NCBI RefSeq assembly: GCF_003149105.1 | Contig: NZ_QGDS01000002.1 | Location: forward strand, 1 to 64,000 | Source of the DNA: Faecalicatena contorta | GTDB taxonomy: Bacteria > Bacillota > Clostridia > Lachnospirales > Lachnospiraceae | Length of the DNA: 64,000 bases | Direction of reading: 5' to 3' | Shown: positions 34,582 through 43,489 of the stretch, piece after piece | Position numbering within the stretch: the stretch's first letter is position 1 | Layout of the letters: each line of letters starts with the position of its first letter | Translations under genes and position numbers: made by a program | The notes under the pieces: model-generated | Told to the model about the DNA's origin: nothing | Database searches by the model: none | Seen by the model: only the letters and a program-made list of their open reading frames with translations

Positions 34582-34712
34582 AGATTTATACTGATTAGAG
34601 AGGATGTTCAAAATTAAAAGACAGTATAACTAGGGAGGAATATGCACTCCGTATATTATGGGGCTGAGAGCCCAAAGCTGGAATTATAAAGTACAGGGAA
34701 GGGAAATGCATT
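34582..34712 (+). other. Leader before GntR gene
   Basis: About 130 bases with no gene. A TATAAC box lies near 34625, and a GGGCTGAGAGCCC hairpin lies near 34661-34673. The GGGGCTGAGA string recalls the TPP aptamer, but the rest of that aptamer is missing. Confidence 0.35.
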
Positions 34713-35402
34713 ATGGAAAAACAGAGAAAAGCCTATGCAGGTGTTGTTGAATATTTCAGAAAAAAAATTATGACAGGAGAACTTCGGCAAGGAGAGAAGC
34801 TGCCGCCGGAAAGAGAGATTGCAGATACCCTTGGGGTAAGCAGACATTCAGTCCGTGAGGCCATACGCATTATGGACATGACAGGGGTAATATCTTCCCA
34901 GCAAGGCTCAGGAAATTACATTACCTGTGAATTTCAAAAAAGTATAACGGAGACTATGGCTATGATGTTTGCTATGGATCAGATTGACTACAGACAGATT
35001 AGCCAGGTCCGATATTCGTTGGAGATGCTGGCATTTTCCCTGGCCCTGGGAAAGGCAGATGAGACAAAAATCCGCAGGATGGAGGAGTATGTTAATAAGC
35101 TGGATAAGAGCGCAGACGATAAAGTCAATGCAGAGCTGGATAAAAGGATACATTATACTCTTGCTGAGGCATCTGGAAATATATTGCTTTTTGATATTCT
35201 GGAAGCATGTTCGGGGGTAATTGATAACTTCATCAAGGATATGCGCTATGAGATTCTGCGTACGGAGAAACGGAAGGGAATGTTGAATGAATGTCACAGG
35301 CAGCTTGTGGCGGCAATGCGGGAAGAGGATGAGGAAAAGGGGCTGGAAGCCCTGAAAAGGCACTTCGACATGATAAATCAAATATTAGATAAGAAAATGT
35401 AA
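34713..35402 (+). CDS. GntR/FadR-family regulator of lactate operon (LldR-like)
   Basis: A 229-residue regulator. The N-terminal winged helix has EKLPPEREIADTLGVSRHSVREAI, the C-terminal FCD all-helical effector domain starts near residue 85, and a metal-binding Asp/His set is expected there. It lies just upstream of the lactate permease-Etf-LDH genes. The palindromic sites AATTGGTNNAACCAATT between them match the known LldR site type. Lactate-responsive repression is therefore likely. Confidence 0.88.
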   Translation: MEKQRKAYAGVVEYFRKKIMTGELRQGEKLPPEREIADTLGVSRHSVREAIRIMDMTGVISSQQGSGNYITCEFQKSITETMAMMFAMDQIDYRQISQVRYSLEMLAFSLALGKADETKIRRMEEYVNKLDKSADDKVNAELDKRIHYTLAEASGNILLFDILEACSGVIDNFIKDMRYEILRTEKRKGMLNECHRQLVAAMREEDEEKGLEALKRHFDMINQILDKKM

Positions 35403-35403
35403 T

Positions 35404-35475
35404 GGTGAAATTATACAAATGAATGTGAAAAAATAGACATAATTGTGAAAAAATAAATAAAGATGTGAAAAAATA
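35404..35475 (+). repeat. Four 20-bp-phased repeats TGTGAAAAAATA upstream of lactate promoter
   Basis: TGTGAAAAAATA occurs at 35424, 35444 and 35464, with a degenerate copy (GGTGAAATTATA) at 35404. The period is exactly 20 bp, and one more period falls on the -35 box at 35484. A-tracts phased at about two helical turns should bend DNA, and TGTGA is also a common half-site for CRP/FNR-type activators. Confidence 0.8.
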
Positions 35476-35483
35476 AACAAATA

Positions 35484-35512
35484 TTGACATTGAAATATAA
35501 TCATTCTATACT
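35484..35512 (+). promoter_or_regulatory. Sigma-A promoter of lactate operon
   Basis: TTGACA (35484-35489), 17 bp, TATACT (35507-35512). The predicted start of transcription is near 35519, just before the first operator. Confidence 0.85.
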
Positions 35513-35524
35513 AAATACATAAAT

Positions 35525-35541
35525 AATTGGTAGAACCAATT
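35525..35541. promoter_or_regulatory. GntR (LldR-type) operator 1
   Basis: The palindrome AATTGGTAGAACCAATT lies immediately after the predicted transcription start. It matches the TTGGT-N2/3-ACCAA pattern of LldR/FadR-type regulators. Confidence 0.85.
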
Positions 35542-35547
35542 GAAAAG

Positions 35548-35584
35548 TAACTTCAGCAGGCCGGTGGCTGAAGTTATATTTTTG
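35548..35584 (+). terminator. Leader hairpin between operators, attenuator-like
   Basis: TAACTTCAG (35548-35556) pairs with CTGAAGTTA (35568-35576), followed by TATTTTTG. It lies in the 5' leader of the permease mRNA, between the two operators. It could act as an attenuator or stabilise the transcript. Confidence 0.6.
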
Positions 35585-35588
35585 ATGC

Positions 35589-35605
35589 AATTGGTCCAAC
35601 CAATT
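35589..35605. promoter_or_regulatory. GntR (LldR-type) operator 2
   Basis: The palindrome AATTGGTCCAACCAATT is the same site as operator 1, 64 bp downstream. Two sites spaced by about six helical turns suggest cooperative binding or looping. Confidence 0.85.
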
Positions 35606-35641
35606 CTATAAAAATTTATAGCGGGTATGGAGGGATTTTAT

Positions 35642-37183
35642 ATGGAAATCATAGGATTTGTGCTGGCACTTGTGCCGATATTGTGGCTGATGCTGGCATT
35701 AAGTATTCTGAAGAAGCCGGCATATAAGGCATGTCCTGCAGCATTGGCAATTGCAGTTATTTTGGCTCTGCTGTATTGGAGGATGCCGGTTTTAGACTGT
35801 GTGACAGGAGGTATAGAAGGTGTTGCATTGGCAGTCTGGCCAATTAGCCTGGTAATTATTGCAGCGGTATTTACGTATAATTTGTGCATTGCAACTGGAA
35901 GTATGGACGTTATCAAACAGATTCTAACGGGAGTATCAAAGGATAAGAGGATTCTGCTGTTAATTATAGGCTGGGGGTTTGGTGGTTTTCTGGAGGGAAT
36001 GGCAGGATTTGGAACAGCAGTAGCCATTCCTGCAAGCATGCTGTGCGGACTGGGTTTTTTCCCGATACTGGCAACAGCAGCTTGTTTAGTTGCCAATGCC
36101 ACCCCGACTGCTTTTGGGTCTGTAGGTATTCCAACAGTTACCCTCGCTCAGATTACCGGGCTTTCCAGTGAAGCTGTGACATGGAATACTGCGATTCAGC
36201 TTATGCCTTTGGTTTTGATTACACCGTTTATCATGGTAATCATTGTGGGAAAGTCGGTGAAAGCATTGAAAGATATCTGGCCTGTCGTTCTGGCATCGGG
36301 AGTATCTTTTGCGGTGACGGAGCTTTTGGCTGCCAGATTCCTGGGAGCAGAGCTGCCGGTTATTATTGGTTCTATCTGTTCCATGATAGTGACTATCGTC
36401 ATAGCGAAGAAGTGGTATAAAAAGGCGGACCCGGAATATGAGATCGATGCAGAAAATCATGAGAGCGGACGCCGCATTACAGTCACAGAAGCAGGAAAAG
36501 CATGGATGCCCTTTATTTTAATCTTTGCTTTTCTGCTCCTTACATCAAAAATGATACCGTCTCTGCACGATGTGCTTGCATCTGTAAAGACAGGAGTTGT
36601 TATCTACTCAGGAGCAGGTGCTGAGCCTTATACCTTCACATGGCTTGCAACGCCGGGAGTACTGATACTGGCCGCAGCAGTCATCGGAGGAAAAATACAG
36701 GGAGCAGGATTTAAACAAATGTGGAAAGTTCTGCTGGATACAATAAAGCAGATGTGGAAAACAATTCTAACAATTGTTTCAATTATGGCTATGGCAAAGA
36801 TTATGAGTTACAGCGGAATGATTGCTGCTATCGCTGGAATGCTGGTTGCGGTTACCGGAAGCTTCTACCCGATTGTGGCGCCTTTTGTAGGAGCAATCGG
36901 AACATTTATAACAGGAAGCGGAACTTCTGCCAATGTATTGTTCGGAAGCCTGCAGGCAGAGACGGCAGCTAGTCTGGGAATCAGCCAGGCCTGGCTTGCG
37001 GCATCCAATACGGTGGGAGCGACTATTGGAAAAATGATTTCTCCTCAGAGTATTGCCATCGGAGCTGCTGCTACGAATCTGATGGGAAGTGAAAGTAAAA
37101 TATTGAACACGGTAATAAAGTACTGTGCATTGTTTATTATAATTGCAGGCTGTGTTGCCTTTGCAGGCAATTTGCTGATATAA
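35642..37183 (+). CDS. lctP: L-lactate permease (LctP/LldP family)
   Basis: A 513-residue membrane protein with about 12-14 helices. Hallmarks of the lactate permease family are GFGGFLEGMAGFGTAVAIPA, NATPTAFGSVGIP and GTFITGSGTSANVLFG. The start at 35642 follows GGAGGG. It is the first gene of the operon and supplies lactate to the Etf-LDH complex encoded next. Confidence 0.95.
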   Translation: MEIIGFVLALVPILWLMLALSILKKPAYKACPAALAIAVILALLYWRMPVLDCVTGGIEGVALAVWPISLVIIAAVFTYNLCIATGSMDVIKQILTGVSKDKRILLLIIGWGFGGFLEGMAGFGTAVAIPASMLCGLGFFPILATAACLVANATPTAFGSVGIPTVTLAQITGLSSEAVTWNTAIQLMPLVLITPFIMVIIVGKSVKALKDIWPVVLASGVSFAVTELLAARFLGAELPVIIGSICSMIVTIVIAKKWYKKADPEYEIDAENHESGRRITVTEAGKAWMPFILIFAFLLLTSKMIPSLHDVLASVKTGVVIYSGAGAEPYTFTWLATPGVLILAAAVIGGKIQGAGFKQMWKVLLDTIKQMWKTILTIVSIMAMAKIMSYSGMIAAIAGMLVAVTGSFYPIVAPFVGAIGTFITGSGTSANVLFGSLQAETAASLGISQAWLAASNTVGATIGKMISPQSIAIGAAATNLMGSESKILNTVIKYCALFIIIAGCVAFAGNLLI

Positions 37184-37201
37184 GAAAGGAAGGTAAGATG
37201 T

Positions 37202-37990
37202 ATGAAAATTTTTGTTTGTATTAAACAGGTACCCGAGAGTAATAAGGTGGAAGTGGATCCGGTGACAGGCGTACTCAAGAGAGACGGAGCGGCATCAAAG
37301 ATGAACCCTTATGACCTATATAATCTGGAGACTGCGCTGCGTATCCGTGAAGAGGTGGGAGGAAGTATACATGTAATTACCATGGGACCGCCACAGGCAG
37401 AGCAAGTGATACGAGAAGCATTTGCAATGGGGGCAGATGAAGGCACACTTCTATCAGACAGAAGATTCGGTGGTGCGGATGTCCTGGCCACCAGCTATAC
37501 CCTGGCACAGGGAATCAAATCCTGCGGAGATTTTGATTTAATTCTCTGCGGAAAACAGACAACGGACGGAGACACGGCCCAGGTAGGACCGGAAATATCA
37601 GAATGGCTGAATATCCCCAGTGTGGCAGATGTAGTACAGATATGTAAAATTGAAAAGGATGGAATTACAGTCAACATGGATCTTCCGGGAGAAGTGGAAG
37701 TGGCAAAAGTACAGTTTCCTTGTCTGCTGGCTGTGAATAAGGATATTTTTCAGCCAAGGCTTCCCTCTTATGTAAAAAAGATAGAGACAAAAGAGCGCAG
37801 GATCCAGGTGCTTTCTCTGGATGACATGACAGATAAAGATGAGACACATTATGGATTAAATGGATCACCTACACAGGTACAAAAGATATTTCCACCGGAG
37901 GCTAACGACAAAAAAGAAGTATGGGAAGGCAGCAGCGAAGTACTGGCAGAAAAGCTGTTTGACAAGATTGTAGAAATGAAATTTGCATAG
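37202..37990 (+). CDS. etfB: Electron transfer flavoprotein beta subunit (lactate type)
   Basis: A 262-residue EtfB (MKIFVCIKQVPESNKVEVD, KQTTDGDTAQVGPEI). In bifurcating/confurcating Etf complexes this subunit binds FAD and NADH. It lies 18 bases after the permease and 12 before EtfA. It corresponds to LctB of the lactate dehydrogenase-Etf complex known from Acetobacterium woodii. Confidence 0.94.
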   Translation: MKIFVCIKQVPESNKVEVDPVTGVLKRDGAASKMNPYDLYNLETALRIREEVGGSIHVITMGPPQAEQVIREAFAMGADEGTLLSDRRFGGADVLATSYTLAQGIKSCGDFDLILCGKQTTDGDTAQVGPEISEWLNIPSVADVVQICKIEKDGITVNMDLPGEVEVAKVQFPCLLAVNKDIFQPRLPSYVKKIETKERRIQVLSLDDMTDKDETHYGLNGSPTQVQKIFPPEANDKKEVWEGSSEVLAEKLFDKIVEMKFA

Positions 37991-38002
37991 GAGGCTAAGA
38001 TT

Positions 38003-39196
38003 ATGGCAAAGTTAATCGTACATCAGGAAAAGATTACAGATAATCAGAAATTAATAGAGGTGTGCCCTTTCGGGGCCATGGAAGAAAAAGAAGGTAAAGT
38101 GACAATCAATGCAGCCTGTAAAATGTGCCGGCTCTGTGTAAAGAAAGGACCTCAGGGTGCAGTAGAGTATGTGGAGGATGAAGTCAGAGAAGAGATAAAT
38201 AAGGATGAGTGGAAGGGGATTGCTGTCTATGTGGACCATGTGGACGGTGTCATTCACCCGGTTACCTACGAACTTCTTGGAAAAGCCAGAGAATTGGCAG
38301 CGGTGACAGGGCATCCAGTGTATGCTCTTTTTATGGGAAAGAATATATCAGAAAGGAGCAGGGAGCTTCAGCACTATGGGGCAGACAAAATTTTTGTCTA
38401 TGACGAGCCGGAGCTGGACCGTTTCAAGATAGAGCCTTATACAGCAGTTTTTGAAGATTTTATTAATCGTATAAAACCATCCTCCGTGTTGGTTGGTGCA
38501 ACTACAGTGGGACGCCAGCTTGCACCCAGAGTTGCGGCCAGAATGAGAACCGGGCTGACGGCAGACTGCACAGTTCTTCAGATGAATGAGAACACAGATT
38601 TGTCCCAGATAAGACCGGCATTCGGGGGAAATATTATGGCACATATCAAAACGCCCCATCACCGTCCACAGATGGCTACAGTCAGGTATAAGATTATGAA
38701 TGCACCGAAACGTATGGAGCATAAGTCGGGGGAGATCGTGAATTGTACGATTGACCGGGAAAAATTAAAGGCAAATGTGGAGGTTCTGGATATTGTTCTG
38801 AAAGAAAAAGAAAAATTTATAGAGAACTCAGATGTACTGGTTGTAGCAGGCCGTGGAGTGAAAAAACAGGAAGATTTGGATATGCTTCACCGGCTGGCAG
38901 AGCTTTTGGGCGGGCAGCTTGCGTGCACAAGACCCATGGTGGAAGCCGGATGGATGGATGCCAAGTATCAGATTGGCCTGAGCGGGCGGACGGTACGGCC
39001 AAAGCTCATTATCACCTGCGGGGTGTCAGGCTCAGTGCAGTTTGCTGCCGGTATGAATCATTCGGAAAATATATTTGCCATTAATAAAGATGGGAAAGCA
39101 CCTATTTTCAAGACGGCCCATTATTGCATGGTGGGGGACCTTTACGAAGTGATTCCACAGCTTATTAAAAAGGTGGAAGAGAAGAAAGGAGCATAA
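38003..39196 (+). CDS. etfA: EtfA with N-terminal ferredoxin-like domain
   Basis: A 397-residue alpha subunit. Residues 1 to about 60 form a 4Fe-4S mini-domain: a lone Cys in EVCPFGAM and CKMCRLC provide four ligands. The EtfA domain follows, with the FAD-binding C-terminus ([36 protein letters not shown]). This ferredoxin fusion is characteristic of LctC in electron-confurcating lactate dehydrogenase, where reduced ferredoxin drives NAD+ reduction by lactate. Confidence 0.95.
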   Translation: MAKLIVHQEKITDNQKLIEVCPFGAMEEKEGKVTINAACKMCRLCVKKGPQGAVEYVEDEVREEINKDEWKGIAVYVDHVDGVIHPVTYELLGKARELAAVTGHPVYALFMGKNISERSRELQHYGADKIFVYDEPELDRFKIEPYTAVFEDFINRIKPSSVLVGATTVGRQLAPRVAARMRTGLTADCTVLQMNENTDLSQIRPAFGGNIMAHIKTPHHRPQMATVRYKIMNAPKRMEHKSGEIVNCTIDREKLKANVEVLDIVLKEKEKFIENSDVLVVAGRGVKKQEDLDMLHRLAELLGGQLACTRPMVEAGWMDAKYQIGLSGRTVRPKLIITCGVSGSVQFAAGMNHSENIFAINKDGKAPIFKTAHYCMVGDLYEVIPQLIKKVEEKKGA

Positions 39197-39198
39197 TT

Positions 39199-40605
39199 AT
39201 GAACGGTTATAAGAGGATAGATGAAAAGGATATTACATATATTAGAGAGATTATAAAGGATGACGAACGTGTTCTGGCAGGAGATAACATCAACGAGGAA
39301 TACAGCCATGATGAGCTGAGCGGCACCAGCAGTTATCCCGATATCGTTGTGAAGGCTGGATCGGCAGAGGAGATATCCCGGATTATGAAATATGCATATG
39401 AGCATACCATTCCGGTAACGCCCAGAGGTGCGGGGACAGGGCTGGTAGGATCTTCGGTGGCAATGGAACATGGAATCATGATTGATACAAGTCTGATGAA
39501 CGGGATTCTGGAACTGGACGAAGAGAATCTGACGGTCACAGTAGAGCCTGGTGTACTGCTGATGGAGCTGGCCGCATATGTGGAGGAACATGATTTCTTT
39601 TATCCGCCGGACCCAGGTGAAAAATCAGCTACAATCGGAGGGAATATCAGTACCAATGCAGGGGGTATGCGTGCTGTAAAATACGGAGTTACCCGGGATT
39701 ATGTGATGGGATTGGAGGTAGTCCTTCCTAATGGTGAGATTACACAGTTTGGGGGAAAAGTAGTAAAGAACAGTTCAGGATATGATTTAAAGGATTTGAT
39801 TGTTGGTTCAGAAGGGACACTTGGTTTCATCACGAAGGCAATTCTTAAGCTAATGCCGCTTCCTAAAAAGGTTATCAGTCTTCTGATTCCGTTCCCTACA
39901 CTGAAGCAGGCCATTGATACTGTTCCGCTGATTATTAAATCAAAATCCATTCCTACGGCGATAGAGTTTATGCAGAGGGAGGTTATTATGGACGCAGAAG
40001 AATATCTGGGCAGGGCATTTCCGGATAAACAATCGGACGCATATCTTCTGCTGAAATTCGATGGAAACTCTTCAGAGGAGGTAGAAGAGGCTTATGACAA
40101 AGTAGCAAAGCTTTGTCTGGAGCAGGGCGCCCTTGACGTGCTCATTTCAAATACTGAGGAGAGGGAAGAGTCCATCTGGAAAGCCAGAGGTGCTTTCCTG
40201 GAGGCAATCAAAGGCTCCACTACCTATATGGATGAGGTAGATATGGTAGTCCCCAGAAACTGTGTGAATGAGATGGTGACATACCTTCATAATCTCCACA
40301 ATGAAGTGGATATCAGAATAAAGAGTTTTGGCCATGCGGGTGACGGAAACCTTCATGCTTACATTCTGAAAGATGATTTAAGCGATGAGGAATGGGAAAA
40401 ACGGATGAAAGCAGCTATGGAAAAAATTTATCAGAAGGCTTATGAGCTGAAAGGGCAGGTATCTGGAGAACATGGCATCGGATATGCAAAGAAACCGTAT
40501 TTAAGAGAGTCTCTTCCAAATGAAAATATCAGCCTGATGAATGGAATCAAAAAAGTATTTGATCCTAAGAATATTTTAAATCCGCATAAAGTGGCGCAGA
40601 TGTAG
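39199..40605 (+). CDS. lctD: FAD-linked lactate dehydrogenase (LctD/GlcD family)
   Basis: A 468-residue FAD-linked oxidase. The FAD-binding half has [19 protein letters not shown] and [15 protein letters not shown]. The C-terminal cap has [14 protein letters not shown] and [15 protein letters not shown], with metal/substrate histidines. It starts two bases after EtfA and forms the LctBCD complex with it, oxidising lactate to pyruvate. No lactate racemase is in the operon, so either the permease or the enzyme sets stereospecificity, or a racemase lies elsewhere. Confidence 0.93.
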   Translation: MNGYKRIDEKDITYIREIIKDDERVLAGDNINEEYSHDELSGTSSYPDIVVKAGSAEEISRIMKYAYEHTIPVTPRGAGTGLVGSSVAMEHGIMIDTSLMNGILELDEENLTVTVEPGVLLMELAAYVEEHDFFYPPDPGEKSATIGGNISTNAGGMRAVKYGVTRDYVMGLEVVLPNGEITQFGGKVVKNSSGYDLKDLIVGSEGTLGFITKAILKLMPLPKKVISLLIPFPTLKQAIDTVPLIIKSKSIPTAIEFMQREVIMDAEEYLGRAFPDKQSDAYLLLKFDGNSSEEVEEAYDKVAKLCLEQGALDVLISNTEEREESIWKARGAFLEAIKGSTTYMDEVDMVVPRNCVNEMVTYLHNLHNEVDIRIKSFGHAGDGNLHAYILKDDLSDEEWEKRMKAAMEKIYQKAYELKGQVSGEHGIGYAKKPYLRESLPNENISLMNGIKKVFDPKNILNPHKVAQM

Positions 40606-40690
40606 AGGGGGTATCATAAATCTGAATTATTCATAATGATTCATCAGCCCCTGGTACGGTGGGGAATTTTACAAAAAAACAAAAAAGCTC

Positions 40691-40719
40691 TTGAAATCAC
40701 CATTCTAACGAGTTATAAT
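40691..40719 (+). promoter_or_regulatory. Promoter of ribU transcript
   Basis: TTGAAA (40691-40696), 17 bp, TATAAT (40714-40719), placing transcription start just before the aptamer. Confidence 0.8.
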
Positions 40720-40737
40720 AATCCATAGAATAGAATG

Positions 40738-40857
40738 AATTCTTCGGGGTCGGGTGCAAGTCCCAACCGGCGGTATAGTCCGCGACCCGTTATTTTGGAA
40801 TAACGGCTGAACTGGTGCAATTCCAGTACCGACAGTAAAGTCTGGATGAGAGAAGAA
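40738..40857 (+). promoter_or_regulatory. FMN riboswitch (RFN element)
   Basis: All conserved blocks are present: the closing stem AATTCTTC/GAAGAAATT, GGGTCGGGTGCAAGTCCC, AACCGGCGGTATAGTCCGCG, ACTGGTGCAATTCCAGT, and ACCGACAGTAAAGTCTGGAT. With FMN bound, the downstream terminator should form and ribU be switched off. Confidence 0.95.
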
Positions 40858-40886
40858 ATTTTGGCATACGCGTACAAGTATGATTT

Positions 40887-40919
40887 AATCCCCGGATATA
40901 TAATTCGGGGATTTTTTTA
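40887..40919 (+). terminator. Riboswitch expression-platform terminator
   Basis: AATCCCCG (40887-40894) pairs with CGGGGATT (40906-40913), followed by a T-run. Confidence 0.9.
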
Positions 40920-40985
40920 TGTAATAGAAAACTGTGTTTTCTATTACATAAAAGCCTTTGGGAGATCGCACTGTATCGCCAGCAT
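40919..40985. repeat. Dispersed intergenic element, copy D
   Basis: A TATGTAATAGAAAACTGTG arm pairs with TTTTCTATTACATA, followed by AAAAGCCTTTGGGAGATCGC, a diverged form of the AAAACCCTCCGNGG..GCGCAC tail seen at 12.94, 57.24 and 63.94 kb. Confidence 0.6.
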
Positions 40986-41048
40986 AATTTCCAAGAAGAT
41001 TTTCTTTCTTTTCAATTTTAAATTTTTTAATTAAAGGAGAGAAGCAAA

Positions 41049-41675
41049 ATGAGTACAGAAACAAATGTAGTATCAAGAACACAATCCAGGAGTAAAATCC
41101 GTACCATTGCGCAGATTAGTATGTTATCTGCGATTGCCGTAATACTAATGTTATTTGAAATTCCACTTCCCTTTGCACCTGCATTTTACGAGATTGATTT
41201 CAGTGAGGTCCCGGTGTTAGTCGGTTGTTTTGTGATGGGGCCGCTGGCAGGAGTTGTCATTGAATTTGTGAAAATTCTTTTGAATTTTGTTATAAATGGA
41301 ACGATTACAGCGGGAGTTGGAGAAATCGCTAACTTTTTGATTGGCTGCTCACTGTGTGTTCCCGCGGGACTGATTTACAGAAAGAATCGGACCAGAAAGG
41401 GTGCAATTACAGGAATGGCTGTGGGCACGATATGTATGACCGCGCTCGGATGTGTATTGAATGCGTATGTCTTGCTCCCGGTTTATGCAGCAGCGTTTGG
41501 TATGCCTATAGATTCACTGGTACAGATGGGAACTGCTGTAAATGCAAATATTACAAGCCTTTCCACTCTTGTATTGTTTGCAGTAGCGCCATTTAACTTA
41601 TTAAAGGGTGTGCTGGTATCCCTGGTTGTATTCCTGATTTATAAGAAAATCAGTCCGGTATTCAGGATGAGATAG
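41049..41675 (+). CDS. ribU: RibU, riboflavin-specific S component of ECF transporter
   Basis: A 208-residue membrane protein with six predicted helices. The RibU signature includes YEIDFSEVPVLVGCFVMGPLAG and the IANFLIGC region. It captures riboflavin for the shared ECF module. Control by the FMN riboswitch directly upstream supports the substrate. AAAGGAGAG precedes the ATG. Confidence 0.95.
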   Translation: MSTETNVVSRTQSRSKIRTIAQISMLSAIAVILMLFEIPLPFAPAFYEIDFSEVPVLVGCFVMGPLAGVVIEFVKILLNFVINGTITAGVGEIANFLIGCSLCVPAGLIYRKNRTRKGAITGMAVGTICMTALGCVLNAYVLLPVYAAAFGMPIDSLVQMGTAVNANITSLSTLVLFAVAPFNLLKGVLVSLVVFLIYKKISPVFRMR

Positions 41676-41736
41676 GACCTCAGGAGTTTGGACAAAAAAT
41701 GCAGTGACAGAACCTGAAATGGTTTATGATAAAAAT

Positions 41737-41807
41737 GCCTTATGGTATAGAAGATATGACGCAGTGCTAAAAGCCATCGTCTTCTGAACCATAAGGTGTT
41801 TTTTTGA
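41737..41807 (+). terminator. Intrinsic terminator after ribU
   Basis: GCCTTATGGT...AGAAG pairs with CTTCT...ACCATAAGGT, followed by seven T residues. Confidence 0.8.
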
Positions 41808-41895
41808 TTATCCTCTGCCCTCTCAAGATAAAGCGCTCAAAAAGGAAAAAAATATGATATAATCTAGAAAATTGAAAAAAGAAGGGAGCAGAATC

Positions 41896-42372
41896 ATGAC
41901 TCAAATTAGAAGAAAAGACCGAGAAATGAAAGGACAGGAGGAAATACTGCATGTATTGGATACCTGTAAGGTAATGCGTATAGGAATGTATGATGAGGAT
42001 GGGATTTATATTTTGCCTCTGAACTTTGGATATACATATGAAGAAGATAAATTGGTTTTCTATGTTCATGCTGCGCTGGAAGGAAAAAAGCTGGACTTAT
42101 TAAAAGCGAATCCAAAGGTAGGATTTGAATTAGACTGTGATCATGAATTGGTTGAGGATAAAACAGCATGCCAATATGGATTCAGGTACGCCAGCCTTGT
42201 AGGAAAGGGACGGGCAGAGATTGTAGAAGAAACCGAGGAAAAAATGGAGGCGCTAAGTATCCTGATGAAGTGTCAGACAGGAAAACATTTTGAGTTTAAC
42301 GAAAAGATGGCATCCATAGTGACAGTGATAAAAATAACAGCAGAAGAATTCAGCGGAAAACAAAGAAAATAA
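41896..42372 (+). CDS. Pyridoxamine 5'-phosphate oxidase-family protein (NimA-like)
   Basis: A 158-residue split-barrel flavin-binding protein (MTQIRRKDREMKGQEEILHVL, GIYILPLNFGYTYEEDKLVFY, ASLVGKGRAEIV). This subgroup resembles 5-nitroimidazole reductases such as NimA and many uncharacterised gut proteins. The start at 41896 follows AAGGGAG. A TATAAT box at 41858-41863 lies upstream with a weak -35. Flavin or haem binding is expected; substrate unknown. Confidence 0.85.
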   Translation: MTQIRRKDREMKGQEEILHVLDTCKVMRIGMYDEDGIYILPLNFGYTYEEDKLVFYVHAALEGKKLDLLKANPKVGFELDCDHELVEDKTACQYGFRYASLVGKGRAEIVEETEEKMEALSILMKCQTGKHFEFNEKMASIVTVIKITAEEFSGKQRK

Positions 42373-42383
42373 AGGGGATAAAT

Positions 42384-42420
42384 AAAGGGTCAGTCCCTTT
42401 TGAAAAGGGACTGACCCTTT
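42384..42420. repeat. Perfect palindrome, GGGTCAGTCCC variant, copy 3
   Basis: AAAGGGTCAGTCCCTTTT (42384-42401) pairs perfectly with 42403-42420 around one base. It shares the CAGTCCCTTTT...AAAAGGGACTG core with the copies at 21.97 and 24.92 kb, with a compensated change from GGGGA to GGGTC. It can also terminate transcription. Confidence 0.8.
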
Positions 42421-42491
42421 TGCAGCTCGTTTTCAGAATTGTTTTAAAACTTCGGAAAAACCCGGGAAAATACGGGCGGGAAATAAAAAAG

Positions 42492-42520
42492 TTGACAGAA
42501 TGATAATTTTGTATTAGAAT
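42492..42520 (+). promoter_or_regulatory. Promoter of cell-wall hydrolase gene
   Basis: TTGACA (42492-42497), 17 bp, TAGAAT (42515-42520); predicted start near 42527. Confidence 0.8.
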
Positions 42521-42539
42521 AATCCTTGTAACAATTTTG

Positions 42540-42613
42540 TAATATCTGTAATAAGTTCGAAATCTTAAGCATATAGTTTATTACGGGCTTATTACGAACT
42601 CGTGAAGATATTA
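42540..42613 (+). ncRNA. Three-tier hairpin leader before cell-wall hydrolase
   Basis: Three nested stems fill the 5' leader: TAATATCT (42540-42547)/AGATATTA (42606-42613), AGTTCG (42554-42559)/CGAACT (42595-42600) and TAAGC (42566-42570)/GCTTA (42587-42591). The structure ends about ten bases before AGGAGG. It does not match the ydaO c-di-AMP or c-di-GMP aptamers as I know them. Confidence 0.45.
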
Positions 42614-42636
42614 CGATAATCAGGAGGTTAAAGTAT

Positions 42637-43365
42637 ATGTTACAAGGCAAAAAATTTATGGCGGTATTGACGAGTGTGACGGTATGCACACTGTTCGCAG
42701 CTGGATTTACCGCACATGCGGCATCTTTGATGCCGGAGGCAGTTACAATTGAAAGCTTGGACAAGGGTAATAGAAATACGATATTAGCTGAAACAGCGGA
42801 AAGCATTCCTGCTACAGGGACAATCGAGACGAAGAAGGCTGCAAAGGAAGCGAAGGCAGCTTATGAGGAAGAACAGAAAAAAGAAGAGCAGAGAAAAATA
42901 GAAGAACAGAAAAAGAAAGAGGAAGAAGCAAGGCTGGCTGCAGAAGAGGCACAGAGAGCTGCAGAGGCAGCAGCAGAGGCAGAAGCAGCAGCGGTGGAAG
43001 CGGCAGCGGCGGAAGCGGCTAGCGTACCGGTAATGGCGGGAGAGCAGGAATTACTGGCAGCTATCATTTTCTGTGAGGCAGGTAATCAGCCCTATGACGG
43101 GCAGGTAGCGGTAGGAGCTGTTATCATGAACCGTGTGAACAGTGGTGTTTACCCAGGCAGTATTTCAGAGGTTATCTACCAGCCAGGACAGTTCGGACCT
43201 GCAATGACAGGCTGGCTGGATAGTGTACTGGCAAGCGGAGGATATACGGATACTGCTATGCAGGCGGCAGCAGATGCACTTGCAGGGGCTAACCCAATCG
43301 GAGATTGTCTGTACTTCGGAAATGGAGATTATGGAATTCAGATAGGAGACCATTTCTTCCATTAA
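42637..43365 (+). CDS. Secreted SleB/CwlJ-type cell-wall hydrolase with coiled coil
   Basis: A 242-residue exported protein. The signal peptide (hydrophobic about 8-27, AHAA cleavage region) is followed by a Lys/Glu/Ala-rich coiled coil (about 65-130). The C-terminal Hydrolase_2 domain starts at EQELLAAIIFCEAGNQPYDG, where the catalytic Glu of IFCEAGNQ sits. It probably cleaves peptidoglycan (lytic transglycosylase-type activity) in vegetative growth or spore-cortex metabolism. CAGGAGG precedes the ATG. Confidence 0.9.
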   Translation: MLQGKKFMAVLTSVTVCTLFAAGFTAHAASLMPEAVTIESLDKGNRNTILAETAESIPATGTIETKKAAKEAKAAYEEEQKKEEQRKIEEQKKKEEEARLAAEEAQRAAEAAAEAEAAAVEAAAAEAASVPVMAGEQELLAAIIFCEAGNQPYDGQVAVGAVIMNRVNSGVYPGSISEVIYQPGQFGPAMTGWLDSVLASGGYTDTAMQAAADALAGANPIGDCLYFGNGDYGIQIGDHFFH

Positions 43366-43412
43366 GAATAAGCGAATAAGAGTTTACCGGAAAATTACTG
43401 GTAACAGGTTTT

Positions 43413-43463
43413 ACCCAAATCTGAACGATATATAAAAAATATTGTTTTGATTTGGGTTTTTCT
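43413..43463 (+). terminator. Intrinsic terminator after cell-wall hydrolase
   Basis: ACCCAAATC (43413-43421) pairs with GATTTGGGT (43449-43457), then T residues. Confidence 0.85.
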
Positions 43464-43489
43464 TGTAAAAACGGAGCATTACCGGAACC

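Larger units (their letters stand above)
40606..41048 (+). other. 443-bp leader region: ribU promoter, FMN riboswitch, terminator, repeat
   Basis: No protein gene is seen. Contents in order: a weak CCCC...GGGG hairpin near 40650-40668, the promoter at 40691-40719, the FMN aptamer at 40738-40857, the terminator at 40887-40919, a dispersed repeat copy at 40919-40985, then the ribU ribosome site. Confidence 0.85.

Noticed and set aside
34650..34690. TPP-riboswitch-like GGGGCTGAGA before the GntR gene
   Set aside because: The second conserved half (ACCTGATCTGG-type) and the pyrophosphate helix are absent; the hairpin is probably chance.
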